Source of the DNA: J095 sp964517605
Lineage (GTDB): Bacteria; Chloroflexota; Anaerolineae; 4572-78; J111
Reading direction: 5' to 3'
Length of the DNA stretch: 64,000 bases
NCBI GenBank assembly: GCA_964517605.1
Contig: CAZFCE010000017.1
Location: forward strand, 1 to 64,000
A program made the translations under genes and the position numbers. The notes below the pieces were generated by a model. That model did no database searches. It was not told the origin of the DNA and was given only the letters and a program-made list of their open reading frames with translations. Positions 31,925-39,897 of the stretch are shown here, piece after piece. The stretch's first letter is position 1, and every line of letters starts with the position of its first letter.

Positions 31925-33121
31925 TTAAGCGCCCCAACCACGGGTAAAAGTAGTGCCGCCCGTTTCGAGCGTGGTCTTTTTAAGCCGATAAATCCAGCGC
32001 ACAATGGCCGGGGCGGCAATAAACACAATTACCAGCGCCTGCACCACCGAAATAATATCAATGGGAATACTGGCAATGGATTGCATGCGGGTTGCGCCGC
32101 TGCGTAGCGTGCCAAACAGCAGCGCGGCCAGCACCACCCCCAACGGATGGCTTTTGCCCAGCAGCGCCAGGGCAATGGCGTCAAACCCGTAACCGGCAGA
32201 AAAACCATCGGCCAGAAAGTGGTTTAGCCCCAGCACTTCGTTTACCCCGGCCAAACCGGCCAGCCCGCCGCTAATGGCCATTGTCAGCACGGTGATGCGA
32301 GTAATCTTCATCCCGCTGTACCGGGCGGCGCTGGGGTTGGCCCCCACGGTTCGGATTTCAAACCCCAGCGTGGTTTTAAACAACAGCCACCACACGCCAA
32401 AGGCCACCGCCAGCGCCAGAAAAAAGCCCCAGTGAAAGCGATAGCCCGTAAAAAGCTGGGGCAGGTAGGCGCTGGGGAAAATTTCCTGCGTAACCGGAGC
32501 ATCGCCACCGGGCCGGCGCAGCGGGCCGGTAAACGCCCAGCTAAAAAAGCGAAAGGCGATGTAGTTCATCATAATGGTGTTGATAACTTCGTGCGCGCCG
32601 GTTTTGGCCTTAAGATACCCCGGAATTGCGCCATAAATCGCACCGGCCAACGTGCCGCCCACAATGGCCAGCGGCAAATGGATAAACCACGGCAGGTGAA
32701 AACTGTAGCCAATCACCACCGCCGCGCCGGCAGCCACCAACAATTGGCCCTCGCCGCCAATGTTAAACAGCCCGCCTCTAAAGCCAAGCGCCACCGCCAG
32801 CCCGGTAAAAATGTAGGGCGTTGAGGCCACCAAACTCTCGCTGATGGCCCCGGCATCGCCCAGCGAGCCGTAAAACAACGCGCCGTAAGCCGTGGCCACC
32901 GCGTTCCACATGGCGGCCAGAGCGGCCATAAAACCGCCCTCGCGGAAGGCGGCATACACCGCCGCATCGGTAACCACAATGATGATGCCGCCAATCACCA
33001 GCGCGGTAAAAACCGCCAGCACCGGTGCCAGCAGCGCATCTAAAATTCGGCGGGGCAGGCCGGTAGCCGGCGCGGGGTTATTCTCCGGGTTATTTTCTAA
33101 AGAAGCTGGGGTTGCTGCCAT
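31925..33121 (-). CDS. ABC transporter permease, nucleoside (YufP/NupP-like) type
   Basis: 398 residues. It is the partner permease of the BMP-type importer, with about eight to ten membrane segments and the characteristic FRGGLFNIGGEGQLLVAAGAA and LKAKTGAHEVINTIMMNYIA. The coupling-loop region is GANPSAARYSGMKITR. The N-terminal 25 residues are a disordered Asn/Pro-rich cytoplasmic tail. The ATG at 33121 follows GGGAAGGGATAACAGTTT. It stands between the UroD-family gene (29 bp upstream) and the second permease, so all are read together. Confidence 0.9.
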   Translation of the reverse strand: MAATPASLENNPENNPAPATGLPRRILDALLAPVLAVFTALVIGGIIIVVTDAAVYAAFREGGFMAALAAMWNAVATAYGALFYGSLGDAGAISESLVASTPYIFTGLAVALGFRGGLFNIGGEGQLLVAAGAAVVIGYSFHLPWFIHLPLAIVGGTLAGAIYGAIPGYLKAKTGAHEVINTIMMNYIAFRFFSWAFTGPLRRPGGDAPVTQEIFPSAYLPQLFTGYRFHWGFFLALAVAFGVWWLLFKTTLGFEIRTVGANPSAARYSGMKITRITVLTMAISGGLAGLAGVNEVLGLNHFLADGFSAGYGFDAIALALLGKSHPLGVVLAALLFGTLRSGATRMQSIASIPIDIISVVQALVIVFIAAPAIVRWIYRLKKTTLETGGTTFTRGWGA

Positions 33122-33150
33122 AAACTGTTATCCCTTCCCGTTAATTGTGA

Positions 33151-34323
33151 TCAACGCAAACCGGTATCGTACATGGCCAGCACGTTAGCCAGCGGCGTAT
33201 CGGGCTGAATATGATGCGAACTGCACATAATGTAGCCGCCATCCTGCCCTAAAACCTCAATTCTGGCTTTTACCTCTTGCTGCACCTGCGCGATGGTTCC
33301 TTGCGGCAGAGTTTTGATAATATCAATCCCGCCGTGAAAAGTGAGGCGGCGGCCAAATTTTTCTTTAAGCGCCACCGGCTCCATCCCCGGCGAATCGGTT
33401 TGGATGGGGTTGAGCACGTCCACGCCCATATCAAGCAACTCCGGGATGAGCGGCGCAATCGCGCCATCGCAGTGGTACATGGCCGTTTGGCCGTGCCGAT
33501 GCACCAAATCGAGAATTTTTTGGTGGCGCGGTTTGACCAGTTCGCGCCACAACTGCGGTGAAATCAGCAGCGATTTCTGGGTGGCCACGTCATCATACGT
33601 GTAAATCATATCCAGCCGGTTGCCGGCCACATTGAGCACGGTTTCCAGGTTGGCCAGGTGAATTTCAACAATGCGATCCATAATGTAGGCGGGCAAAGCC
33701 GGGTTAATGACCAAATCCATCATAAATTTTTCCAGCCCGCACAACGCCCAGGCTTGCTCAAAAAACGATCCCAGCCGAAACCGCACGTGGAACGGGCCAT
33801 CCTGCTGCAACCGGTCAATCATGGCCGGCAGTTCGGCAAAGTCCCACCAGTCCGGCTCCGGCCAGGCATACGCCTGCAAATCCGCCACCGAGTTGGCCTC
33901 GGCCAGCGGGTAACTGGCGTGGCCTTCGTACCGGCCAAATTGATGCTGTTCCACTTTAAAATGGACGCCCCAAATATCGCGCAGCGTGCCATCGGGCAAA
34001 ATTTGCCGCCACATGCGGTTGGGCGTGGAACGCAGCAGCGTATCCCACCAATTTACCGCCGCGCCCGGAGCCAGCACCCGTTCCGGCGGCTGGCAGAACA
34101 TATCATAAGAAAAAATGCGGCAATCCACATTGAGCCGGCGCAGCACGGCCTCGCGGGCCGGTTGCAGCCAGGTCATATCCGCCAAACCGGCGATATCGGG
34201 TTGAAAATAATCGGCCAGCAAATCCCACACTTCGGAGGTGGCCACCAAATCCACCGGCGTTCGGTCCGGCGTGTGGTGGCTGATGGCGGTTTTTACGCGC
34301 TGTTGGGGGGTTAACCGTTCCAC
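33151..34323 (-). CDS. Uroporphyrinogen decarboxylase (UroD/MtaA/CmuA superfamily) protein
   Basis: 390 residues starting at GTG with AAGGA upstream. It has the UroD-superfamily TIM barrel, in the clade of corrinoid-dependent methyltransferase-like proteins rather than true HemE. It has HGGIDIIKTLPQGT and the C-terminal GGYIMCSSHHIQPDTPLANV. At the position where MtaA-type enzymes have zinc ligands H-x-C, this protein has YHCDG, so a Cys/Asp arrangement replaces the usual one. The substrate is unknown. Its place inside a nucleoside importer operon, between the hydrolase and the permeases, suggests it acts on an imported or released compound. No corrinoid protein gene is nearby. Confidence 0.75.
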   Translation of the reverse strand: MERLTPQQRVKTAISHHTPDRTPVDLVATSEVWDLLADYFQPDIAGLADMTWLQPAREAVLRRLNVDCRIFSYDMFCQPPERVLAPGAAVNWWDTLLRSTPNRMWRQILPDGTLRDIWGVHFKVEQHQFGRYEGHASYPLAEANSVADLQAYAWPEPDWWDFAELPAMIDRLQQDGPFHVRFRLGSFFEQAWALCGLEKFMMDLVINPALPAYIMDRIVEIHLANLETVLNVAGNRLDMIYTYDDVATQKSLLISPQLWRELVKPRHQKILDLVHRHGQTAMYHCDGAIAPLIPELLDMGVDVLNPIQTDSPGMEPVALKEKFGRRLTFHGGIDIIKTLPQGTIAQVQQEVKARIEVLGQDGGYIMCSSHHIQPDTPLANVLAMYDTGLR

Positions 34324-34345
34324 GGATTGTTTCCTTTTAGCTCAT

Positions 34346-35308
34346 TCATCGTTTGAATAAATCCAGCAGATAATTTTGAAACTGCGGCACATCCACGGCG
34401 GCGGCGGCCCGGATTAGTTTGCCGCCGGTTGGCACCGGCCGGGTTTGCCCGGCGGCAGGGCCATGCGGCACCACTTCGGAGCGCACCTCGCGGAAGGTGA
34501 TAAATTGCGGCGCGCCCAGGTAGCCGGTAGTGAGCGTGTCCCACATGTGGTACACGTACTCGTAGGCGGGAATAACGCCCACGGTGATGGCCCAACACTG
34601 TCCAGCCAAATCCGAAACCGGATAGCGCCGCTGCTGGGCCAGCCGGTGTAAAAAATCTCGCGTTACATCCACGTGGTTGGTAACATCCAGCGGAAAAATG
34701 GTGAGCGGCACCGCCGTTTGCCACAACCGGTGCACCGCCGGCGGGTCCCAGTACACATTCCACTCGGCGCTGCCGTCGTGTTCAAAGTCGCGCACGTTGC
34801 CGGGCACGTCCAACGCGCCGCCCATCCACACCACTTCTTCAACTTTGGCAGCCAGGTCGGGTTCGGCGGTTAGCGCGGCAGCCAGGTTAGAAGCCGGCCC
34901 GGTAATCAACACCGTGACCGGCGCGGTAGCCTGGCGTAATTTGCGGGCCAAAAATTGATGCCCCGGCTCCGGCGTTACGTTGGCCGTGGCCAAATCGGGG
35001 GTGGCGGGCGTAACCTCGTTTAAAATTGGAAAAGCATCAATGGCGTAGGCGTGAACGCGCCACGATTGCGGAAACGGGTTAACGCCATGCAACTCGCCGG
35101 CGCTCACTTCAACATCGAGCCGGTTAAACAGGCGCAAAATTTTGAGCGTGGCCGAAAGCGCCGGGCGCAAAAAACAATCAGCGGGCGTAACCACCACGCC
35201 GGCCAGGTTAATGTGCGGCATAGCCAGTAACATAACCAACGATAGCAGGTCATCAACGCCGCCATCATGGTCAAACAATACAGTTCGAGGTTGAGGAGTA
35301 ACAGCCAC
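34346..35308 (-). CDS. Inosine-uridine preferring nucleoside hydrolase family protein
   Basis: 320 residues starting at GTG with GGGAGG upstream. It splits the N-glycosidic bond of ribonucleosides to ribose and free base. The calcium-binding aspartate cluster is DHDGGVDD (residues 13-20). GPASNLAAAL and a later ITGP-type loop are also typical, and the C-terminal metal-site aspartate appears to be supplied near WDTLTTGYL. It is encoded 32 bp after the YufO-type ATPase and 22 bp before the UroD-family gene, giving a direct link between nucleoside import and cleavage. Base preference cannot be predicted. Confidence 0.88.
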   Translation of the reverse strand: MAVTPQPRTVLFDHDGGVDDLLSLVMLLAMPHINLAGVVVTPADCFLRPALSATLKILRLFNRLDVEVSAGELHGVNPFPQSWRVHAYAIDAFPILNEVTPATPDLATANVTPEPGHQFLARKLRQATAPVTVLITGPASNLAAALTAEPDLAAKVEEVVWMGGALDVPGNVRDFEHDGSAEWNVYWDPPAVHRLWQTAVPLTIFPLDVTNHVDVTRDFLHRLAQQRRYPVSDLAGQCWAITVGVIPAYEYVYHMWDTLTTGYLGAPQFITFREVRSEVVPHGPAAGQTRPVPTGGKLIRAAAAVDVPQFQNYLLDLFKR

Positions 35309-35340
35309 ACAGCCTCCCGGTTAGTTGCAAACCAATAATT

Positions 35341-36894
35341 TTACAAAACGGCTTCCACATCGGCGGCTTCGGACAGGTCGCCAATATCGGTGGCCTGCGC
35401 CCCGGCCATCAACAGCCCCAACTGCTCTTTGGTAACGCGGTTGGCCGGCACAATCCCTACAATTTTGCCCTCGTACATTACGGCAATCCGGTCGCTGAGG
35501 GCGCGGATTTCATCGAGTTCGGTTGAAACCACCAGCACGGCGTTGCCTTCGTCACGTTTTTCAATGATGCGCCCGTGAATGTATTCAATTGACCCCACAT
35601 CGAGGCCGCGCGTGGGCTGGGCGGCAATCAACAGTTTGGTGGGGCGAGAAAATTCGCGGGCAACAATTACTTTTTGCTGGTTGCCGCCGGACAGCGTTGA
35701 GGCTTCGGCTTCAATGCTGGGGGTGCGCACGTCAAAGGCTTTGGCCCACTCGGCGGCTACCTGCGCCACTTTTTTCTCATCAATAATGGCGCGGTGGGCA
35801 AAGGTGTTGTAGTAGGTATTGAGAATCATATTGTCTTTTATGGGAAAACTGAGCACCAGGCCGTCGCGCTGGCGGTCTTCGGGCACGTGGGCCACGCCAA
35901 TTTCGGTAATGGCGCGGGGCGAGGCGTTGGTGGCATCTTGCCCGGCAATGGTAATGCTGCCGTTTTCAACCAGACGCAGCCCGGTAAGCGCCTCAACCAG
36001 TTCGGTTTGGCCGTTACCCTGCACGCCGGCCACGCCCAGCACTTCACCGGCTTTCACCTCAAACGACACGCCGTTCACGGCCAACGCGCCCCGGTCGCCC
36101 CGCACGTACAAATTTTCAACGGTGAGCACCGGCTCGGTGGGAACGGCTTTGGTTTTATGCACCACCAGTTCAACGGCGCGGCCCACCATTAACTCCGCCA
36201 GCGATTTTTCGGTGGCTTCGGCGGGGGTGGCGGTGGCTACCGTTTTGCCGCGCCGGATGACGGTAATCCGGTCGGCCACAGCCAGCACCTCTTTGAGTTT
36301 GTGGGTAATAAAAATCAGCGAAACGCCCTGCGACACCAGCGATTTGATAATTTCAAATAGCTCGCTCACCTCCTGCGGGGTGAGCACGGCGGTTGGCTCA
36401 TCCAGAATCAGGGTGTTGGCGTGGCGGTAAAGCACCTTGATAATTTCGACCCGCTGCTGAATGCCCACCGGCAAATCCTTGATGTAGGCATCGGGGTCAA
36501 CCAGCAGGCCGTATTTTTTAGAAATCTCGCGGATGCGGTCGGCCACCTTTTTGCGGTCCAACAGCCCGGCCCGCGTTGATTCCTCGCCCAGCATTACGTT
36601 TTCGGTTACGGTGAGCACCGGCACCAGCATAAAGTGCTGGTGCACCATGCCAATTCCCTGCCGAATGGCGTCGGTGGGGCCTTTGATTTCTACTTTTTGG
36701 CCGTTGATGAAAATTTCGCCGGAGGTGGGTTTGTACAGGCCGTACAGAATGTTCATCAGCGTGGTTTTGCCCGCGCCGTTTTCACCGAGCAGGGCGTGGA
36801 TTTCGCCCTTTTGCAGGGTGAGGTTGACATTATCGTTGGCTAAAACGCCGGGGAACTGCTTGGTAATGCCACGAAGCTCTAAAACTGGAGGCAT
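35341..36894 (-). CDS. ABC transporter ATP-binding protein, nucleoside (YufO/NupO-like), two NBDs
   Basis: 517 residues from the ATG at 36894, chosen for GAGGAG nine bases upstream. It is a double ATPase of the BMP/RbsA-like type. NBD1 has Walker A GENGAGKTT, signature LPVGIQQRVEI and Walker B LILDEPTAVLTP. NBD2 has a degenerate Walker A, GVQGNGQTE, with Gln in place of Lys, and signature LSGGNQQKVIVARE, as usual for this family. It energises the two permeases at 30528-33121. It is separated from phnE by 252 bp that contain a palindromic repeat and a possible -10 box, so this part of the locus may be a second transcription unit. Confidence 0.93.
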   Translation of the reverse strand: MPPVLELRGITKQFPGVLANDNVNLTLQKGEIHALLGENGAGKTTLMNILYGLYKPTSGEIFINGQKVEIKGPTDAIRQGIGMVHQHFMLVPVLTVTENVMLGEESTRAGLLDRKKVADRIREISKKYGLLVDPDAYIKDLPVGIQQRVEIIKVLYRHANTLILDEPTAVLTPQEVSELFEIIKSLVSQGVSLIFITHKLKEVLAVADRITVIRRGKTVATATPAEATEKSLAELMVGRAVELVVHKTKAVPTEPVLTVENLYVRGDRGALAVNGVSFEVKAGEVLGVAGVQGNGQTELVEALTGLRLVENGSITIAGQDATNASPRAITEIGVAHVPEDRQRDGLVLSFPIKDNMILNTYYNTFAHRAIIDEKKVAQVAAEWAKAFDVRTPSIEAEASTLSGGNQQKVIVAREFSRPTKLLIAAQPTRGLDVGSIEYIHGRIIEKRDEGNAVLVVSTELDEIRALSDRIAVMYEGKIVGIVPANRVTKEQLGLLMAGAQATDIGDLSEAADVEAVL

Positions 36895-36968
36895 ACGGTG
36901 TCTCCTCAATTAGATAATAAGATGAAGTCCCATTTAGCTACCTGGCACTTTAAACAAGAAACTATGAA

Positions 36969-37072
36969 TTTTTAACACGAATAACCCGAATTGGGCGAAT
37001 ATCACGAATTTTTCAAGCAATTCTACACAACATTCGCGCTATTCGTTTTATTCGCGCCATTCGTGTTAAAAA
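36969..37072. repeat. 104-bp inverted-repeat element of CGAAT units
   Basis: Perfect 14-base terminal inverted repeats (TTTTTAACACGAAT and ATTCGTGTTAAAAA) enclose several CGAAT/ATTCG words. Weaker outer matches (TACCTGGCA near 36941, TGTCAGGTA near 37075) extend the symmetry. It sits in the gap between phnE and the YufO-type ATPase gene, splitting the transporter locus. It is non-coding. A mobile MITE-like relic or a transcribed hairpin in the ATPase leader are both possible. Confidence 0.7.
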
Positions 37073-37094
37073 CTGTCAGGTAGTCAGAAGTCCT

Positions 37095-37100
37095 ATTATA
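37095..37100 (-). promoter_or_regulatory. Possible -10 box for the ATPase-hydrolase-permease unit
   Basis: A perfect TATAAT lies on the minus strand about 200 bases upstream of the ATPase start and just upstream of the inverted-repeat element, which would be in the leader. No good -35 hexamer sits at 16-18 bases, so confidence is low. Confidence 0.35.
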
Positions 37101-37146
37101 ACACGGGTTGCCAATATGCGCCTGTTACAGATTTATCGGCGTGACG

Positions 37147-39003
37147 TTAAATGATTTTTTCGCGGATTTTGGCGCTCACATAATCCAGCGAGGCCACGAC
37201 AATGGCAATGGCAATCATTTGCACGGCGGCCTGCCGGTATTTGAGCAGGTTAAGGTTTTGCTGCAACAAAAAGCCAATCCCGCCGCCGCCGGCAAAACCA
37301 ATAATGGTAGACATCCGCACATTAATATCCCAACGGTAAATGGTAAAGGCAATGTACGGCGGCACAATTTGGGGGATAACGGCGTAAATGATGGTTTGCA
37401 GCCGATTAGCGCCGGTGGCCGTTACCGCTTCGAGCGGCCCCTGCGCAATATTCTCAACCTGCTCGGAGTAGAGTTTGCCCAAAGCGGCGATGGTGTGCAG
37501 CGTTAACGCCAGAACCCCGGCAAAGGGGCCAATCCCCACCCACACCACAAACACAATCGCCATAATCAGCGGCTCGATGGCGCGGAGCACGTTCAACACC
37601 GTGCGCGTGCCAAAATAAATCATCAAGCCGGTGGGCATAGGCCGATCAACTTTTACCAGCAACGCCAGCCCGCCGGCTACCCCCCCGGCGATGAGCGCCG
37701 GCAGGCCAACATCGGCCCACGGGTTGTCCAGTTGGTACAGCCAGTCAATAAAAGCGCTCACCAGCCCGACCACAACCGCGCCGGCCAGAGCCGCCATCAC
37801 CACGCTGTAAATTTTGCCCCACGGCGTGTGGACGGTGTGGCGCAGCATGTGTTCGGACAGGCTGCCGGCCAGCGACGTGGCGGCAAATAGCCCCACCACT
37901 CCGCCCACCACCGGCAGAAAAATCGCCACCGAATCGGCCACCACGTACAAAAAGTTGCCCAAAAATCCAGCCGGGCCAAGCGCCGAGTTTAACCACAACC
38001 CGGCAATTTGCCCCAACCCGGAAACCAGCCCCAACGCCAGCGCCACGCCCAACGCCACCAAAATGCCCAGGCCGTAATGGCGGAGTTTGCCGGCCCAGCC
38101 ATCAGCCGGAGAAAAACCTTTGGCCTGCACGCTCAACCCCAACAACGCTACCGCCCACATGGCTGCCGCGCTGCCGGTAGCCGCCCCGGTGTGAACCAGC
38201 AACGCCACGCCGGCTCCGCCCACCGTGCCAAACAACCAACTGCCCAGCACCCAGCCAATCGGCGCGGCCACCACCAGCGTTACCAGGCTGCCAAACAGAC
38301 TCGTCACCTGAATCATCAGGTTGCGGGCGGCCAAAAAGCTGATGGGGATTGACAGCACCGTGCCCAAAGTGGTGGCAATCAGGGCCAAAAAGATGGTTTC
38401 GATGATTTTATCAAAGGTGTTGTAAACGGTGTCACTGGGTTGCGGCCAGCCCGAAGTACGGTTAACCACCGCCCGCACCGTCTGCGGAAACTCCGAAGTG
38501 CGGTCTTTTTTGAGCATCACTTCGTATTTAAAAGTACCGTCGGCTTCTGGCCGCACAATTTTGTTGGTTAGCGGCAGTTCAACCTGCTGGCTGGCATCGG
38601 CTTTGTAGGGCAAAAAGTAAAGGAATACTTCATCAGCCGGATCAAAGCCGGTTCCGGCAACGGTCATCGCGCTGCCCGGTTTAGCGCAGGGAGCCGGCAG
38701 GCTGATTGACGGGCGGCCCGGCGCGGGCGGCGTAGCGGGTGGCTGGTTGGCCGCCGTAGCGGGGCATGGAATAAAAAGCGGCGCGTCAATTTGAAGCCGT
38801 TCGGTTTCATACGCCAGTAAATCGGGCCGGGCCAGCGCTCGCAAAACGTTAACCAGTTGGCTCTGGCGGTTTGCCTGCTTGGGTTCTTCTAAATTGATTT
38901 TTGTTACCTGAAAGCCGTAGGCAAAAATAATAATCAGGCCAACCGTTAATAAAAAAGTTCTAACAAACCGGCGGGCGGGCGGCCTATTGTTCTGGTTTTG
39001 CAT
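37147..39003 (-). CDS. phnE: Phosphonate-type ABC permease PhnE, enlarged
   Basis: 618 residues, about twice the usual 260-300. The order is: one N-terminal membrane segment (14-34); an extracytoplasmic stretch (about 35-195) with a TIG/IPT-like piece PGSAMTVAGTGFDPADEVFL; the first PhnE helix (ETIFLALIATTLGTVLSIPISFLAARN, about 202-228); an inserted membrane region of about 220 residues; then the normal PhnE core (456-618) with the coupling loop EQVENIAQGPLEAVTATGAN. ATG after GGAGGTTGACGG. It is encoded 13 bp after phnC. The core assigns it to the phosphonate/phosphite family; the extra domains may contact the double binding protein. The substrate is uncertain. Confidence 0.85.
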   Translation of the reverse strand: MQNQNNRPPARRFVRTFLLTVGLIIIFAYGFQVTKINLEEPKQANRQSQLVNVLRALARPDLLAYETERLQIDAPLFIPCPATAANQPPATPPAPGRPSISLPAPCAKPGSAMTVAGTGFDPADEVFLYFLPYKADASQQVELPLTNKIVRPEADGTFKYEVMLKKDRTSEFPQTVRAVVNRTSGWPQPSDTVYNTFDKIIETIFLALIATTLGTVLSIPISFLAARNLMIQVTSLFGSLVTLVVAAPIGWVLGSWLFGTVGGAGVALLVHTGAATGSAAAMWAVALLGLSVQAKGFSPADGWAGKLRHYGLGILVALGVALALGLVSGLGQIAGLWLNSALGPAGFLGNFLYVVADSVAIFLPVVGGVVGLFAATSLAGSLSEHMLRHTVHTPWGKIYSVVMAALAGAVVVGLVSAFIDWLYQLDNPWADVGLPALIAGGVAGGLALLVKVDRPMPTGLMIYFGTRTVLNVLRAIEPLIMAIVFVVWVGIGPFAGVLALTLHTIAALGKLYSEQVENIAQGPLEAVTATGANRLQTIIYAVIPQIVPPYIAFTIYRWDINVRMSTIIGFAGGGGIGFLLQQNLNLLKYRQAAVQMIAIAIVVASLDYVSAKIREKII

Positions 39004-39016
39004 CCGTCAACCTCCG

Positions 39017-39769
39017 TTAGCCAATCCGCTCGGCATCTTTACCGTAAATATCTCTAAAGCGATGGTCGTCAATTTCGTGCGGCAAGCCATCGAACACAAG
39101 TTTGCCCTGGTTTAAAGCGATGGCCCGGTCGGCGTAACGCTGCACCAAATCTAAAAAGTGCAGGCTGCAAATCACGGTGATGCCATCTTCCTGGTTAAGC
39201 TGCTTGAGGATTTTCATAATGCTGTGGGCCAGCACCGGGTCCAGGCTGGCAACCGGTTCGTCGGCCAGCAGAATGGCCGGGTTTTGCATCAGCGCCCGGG
39301 CAATGCCAACGCGCTGTTGTTGGCCGCCGCTCAGTTCATCGGCGCGGACATCGGCTTTATCGCCAATGCCCACCCGCTCCAGGTTGGCCCGCGCCCGGCG
39401 CACATCTTCGGCGGGAAAGCGGTTGAGCAGGCTCCAGGCCGGGTTAACATACCCCAACCGGCCGGCCAGGGTGTTGGTTAACACCGATGAACGCGCCACC
39501 AGATTAAAATGCTGAAAAATCATCCCAATCCGGCGGCGAATCCGCCGCAAATCTTCCTGCGAGGCGGTGGTAATGTTGGCCCCTTCCCAGATGATTTGCC
39601 CGGCGGTTGGCTCGATGAGCCGGTTGATGCAGCGCAGCAGCGTTGATTTGCCCGAACCGCTCAACCCGATTACCGCCAAAAATTGGCCGGGCGGCACCGT
39701 AAAGGTAACATCATCCAGGGCGCGAACTTTGTTATCGTAAACTTTTACCAGGTTGCAAATTTCTAACAA
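39017..39769 (-). CDS. phnC: Phosphonate-type ABC transporter ATP-binding protein PhnC
   Basis: 250 residues starting at TTG with GGAG eight bases upstream. Walker A is GLSGSGKSTLLRC, the signature LSGGQQQRVGIARAL and Walker B ILLADEPVASLDP. NTLAGRLGYVNPAWSLLNRF is typical of the PhnC branch. Full length. It pairs with the PhnE gene 13 bp downstream and with the PhnD-type domain of the lipoprotein encoded upstream. No C-P lyase, phosphonatase or phosphite dehydrogenase gene is present in the window, so phosphonate use as a phosphorus source is not demonstrated. Confidence 0.92.
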   Translation of the reverse strand: MLEICNLVKVYDNKVRALDDVTFTVPPGQFLAVIGLSGSGKSTLLRCINRLIEPTAGQIIWEGANITTASQEDLRRIRRRIGMIFQHFNLVARSSVLTNTLAGRLGYVNPAWSLLNRFPAEDVRRARANLERVGIGDKADVRADELSGGQQQRVGIARALMQNPAILLADEPVASLDPVLAHSIMKILKQLNQEDGITVICSLHFLDLVQRYADRAIALNQGKLVFDGLPHEIDDHRFRDIYGKDAERIG

Positions 39770-39810
39770 CGCGATGGCTCCATCAAATTTAGGTACGCTT
39801 CGGTTAAAGA

Positions 39811-39846
39811 AAAAGCGGGCAGGAGAAGTTACTCCTGCCCGCTTTT
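39811..39846 (-). terminator. Strong intrinsic terminator inside the transporter locus
   Basis: A GCGGGCAGGAG/CTCCTGCCCGC stem with a six-base loop is flanked by A and T runs, in the 128-bp gap between the double binding protein gene and phnC. On the minus strand it ends CTTTTTCTTT. It should stop most transcripts after the binding protein, giving a high binding-protein to permease ratio. Confidence 0.88.
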
Positions 39847-39850
39847 GGTT

Positions 39851-39871
39851 GTATTTAAGCTGCTTAAATAC
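39851..39871. repeat. Perfect 21-bp palindrome
   Basis: GTATTTAAGC and GCTTAAATAC flank a single T. It lies between the stop codon of the double binding protein and the terminator. The form suits a dimeric regulator or a small hairpin. No function is shown. Confidence 0.6.
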
Positions 39872-39897
39872 TTAACTTACGCAGGCCAAGCTAAACC

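Noticed and set aside
34346..35308. Queuosine salvage by a QueK-like nucleoside hydrolase
   Set aside because: Nucleoside hydrolases take part in queuosine salvage in some bacteria and tgt is in the window, but tgt is far from this locus, no queuosine transporter or lyase is seen, and family membership alone cannot decide the base.
37147..39769. Phosphonate degradation operon
   Set aside because: Only PhnC, PhnE and a PhnD-like domain are present. No C-P lyase, phosphonatase or phosphite dehydrogenase gene is found, so only transport can be claimed.
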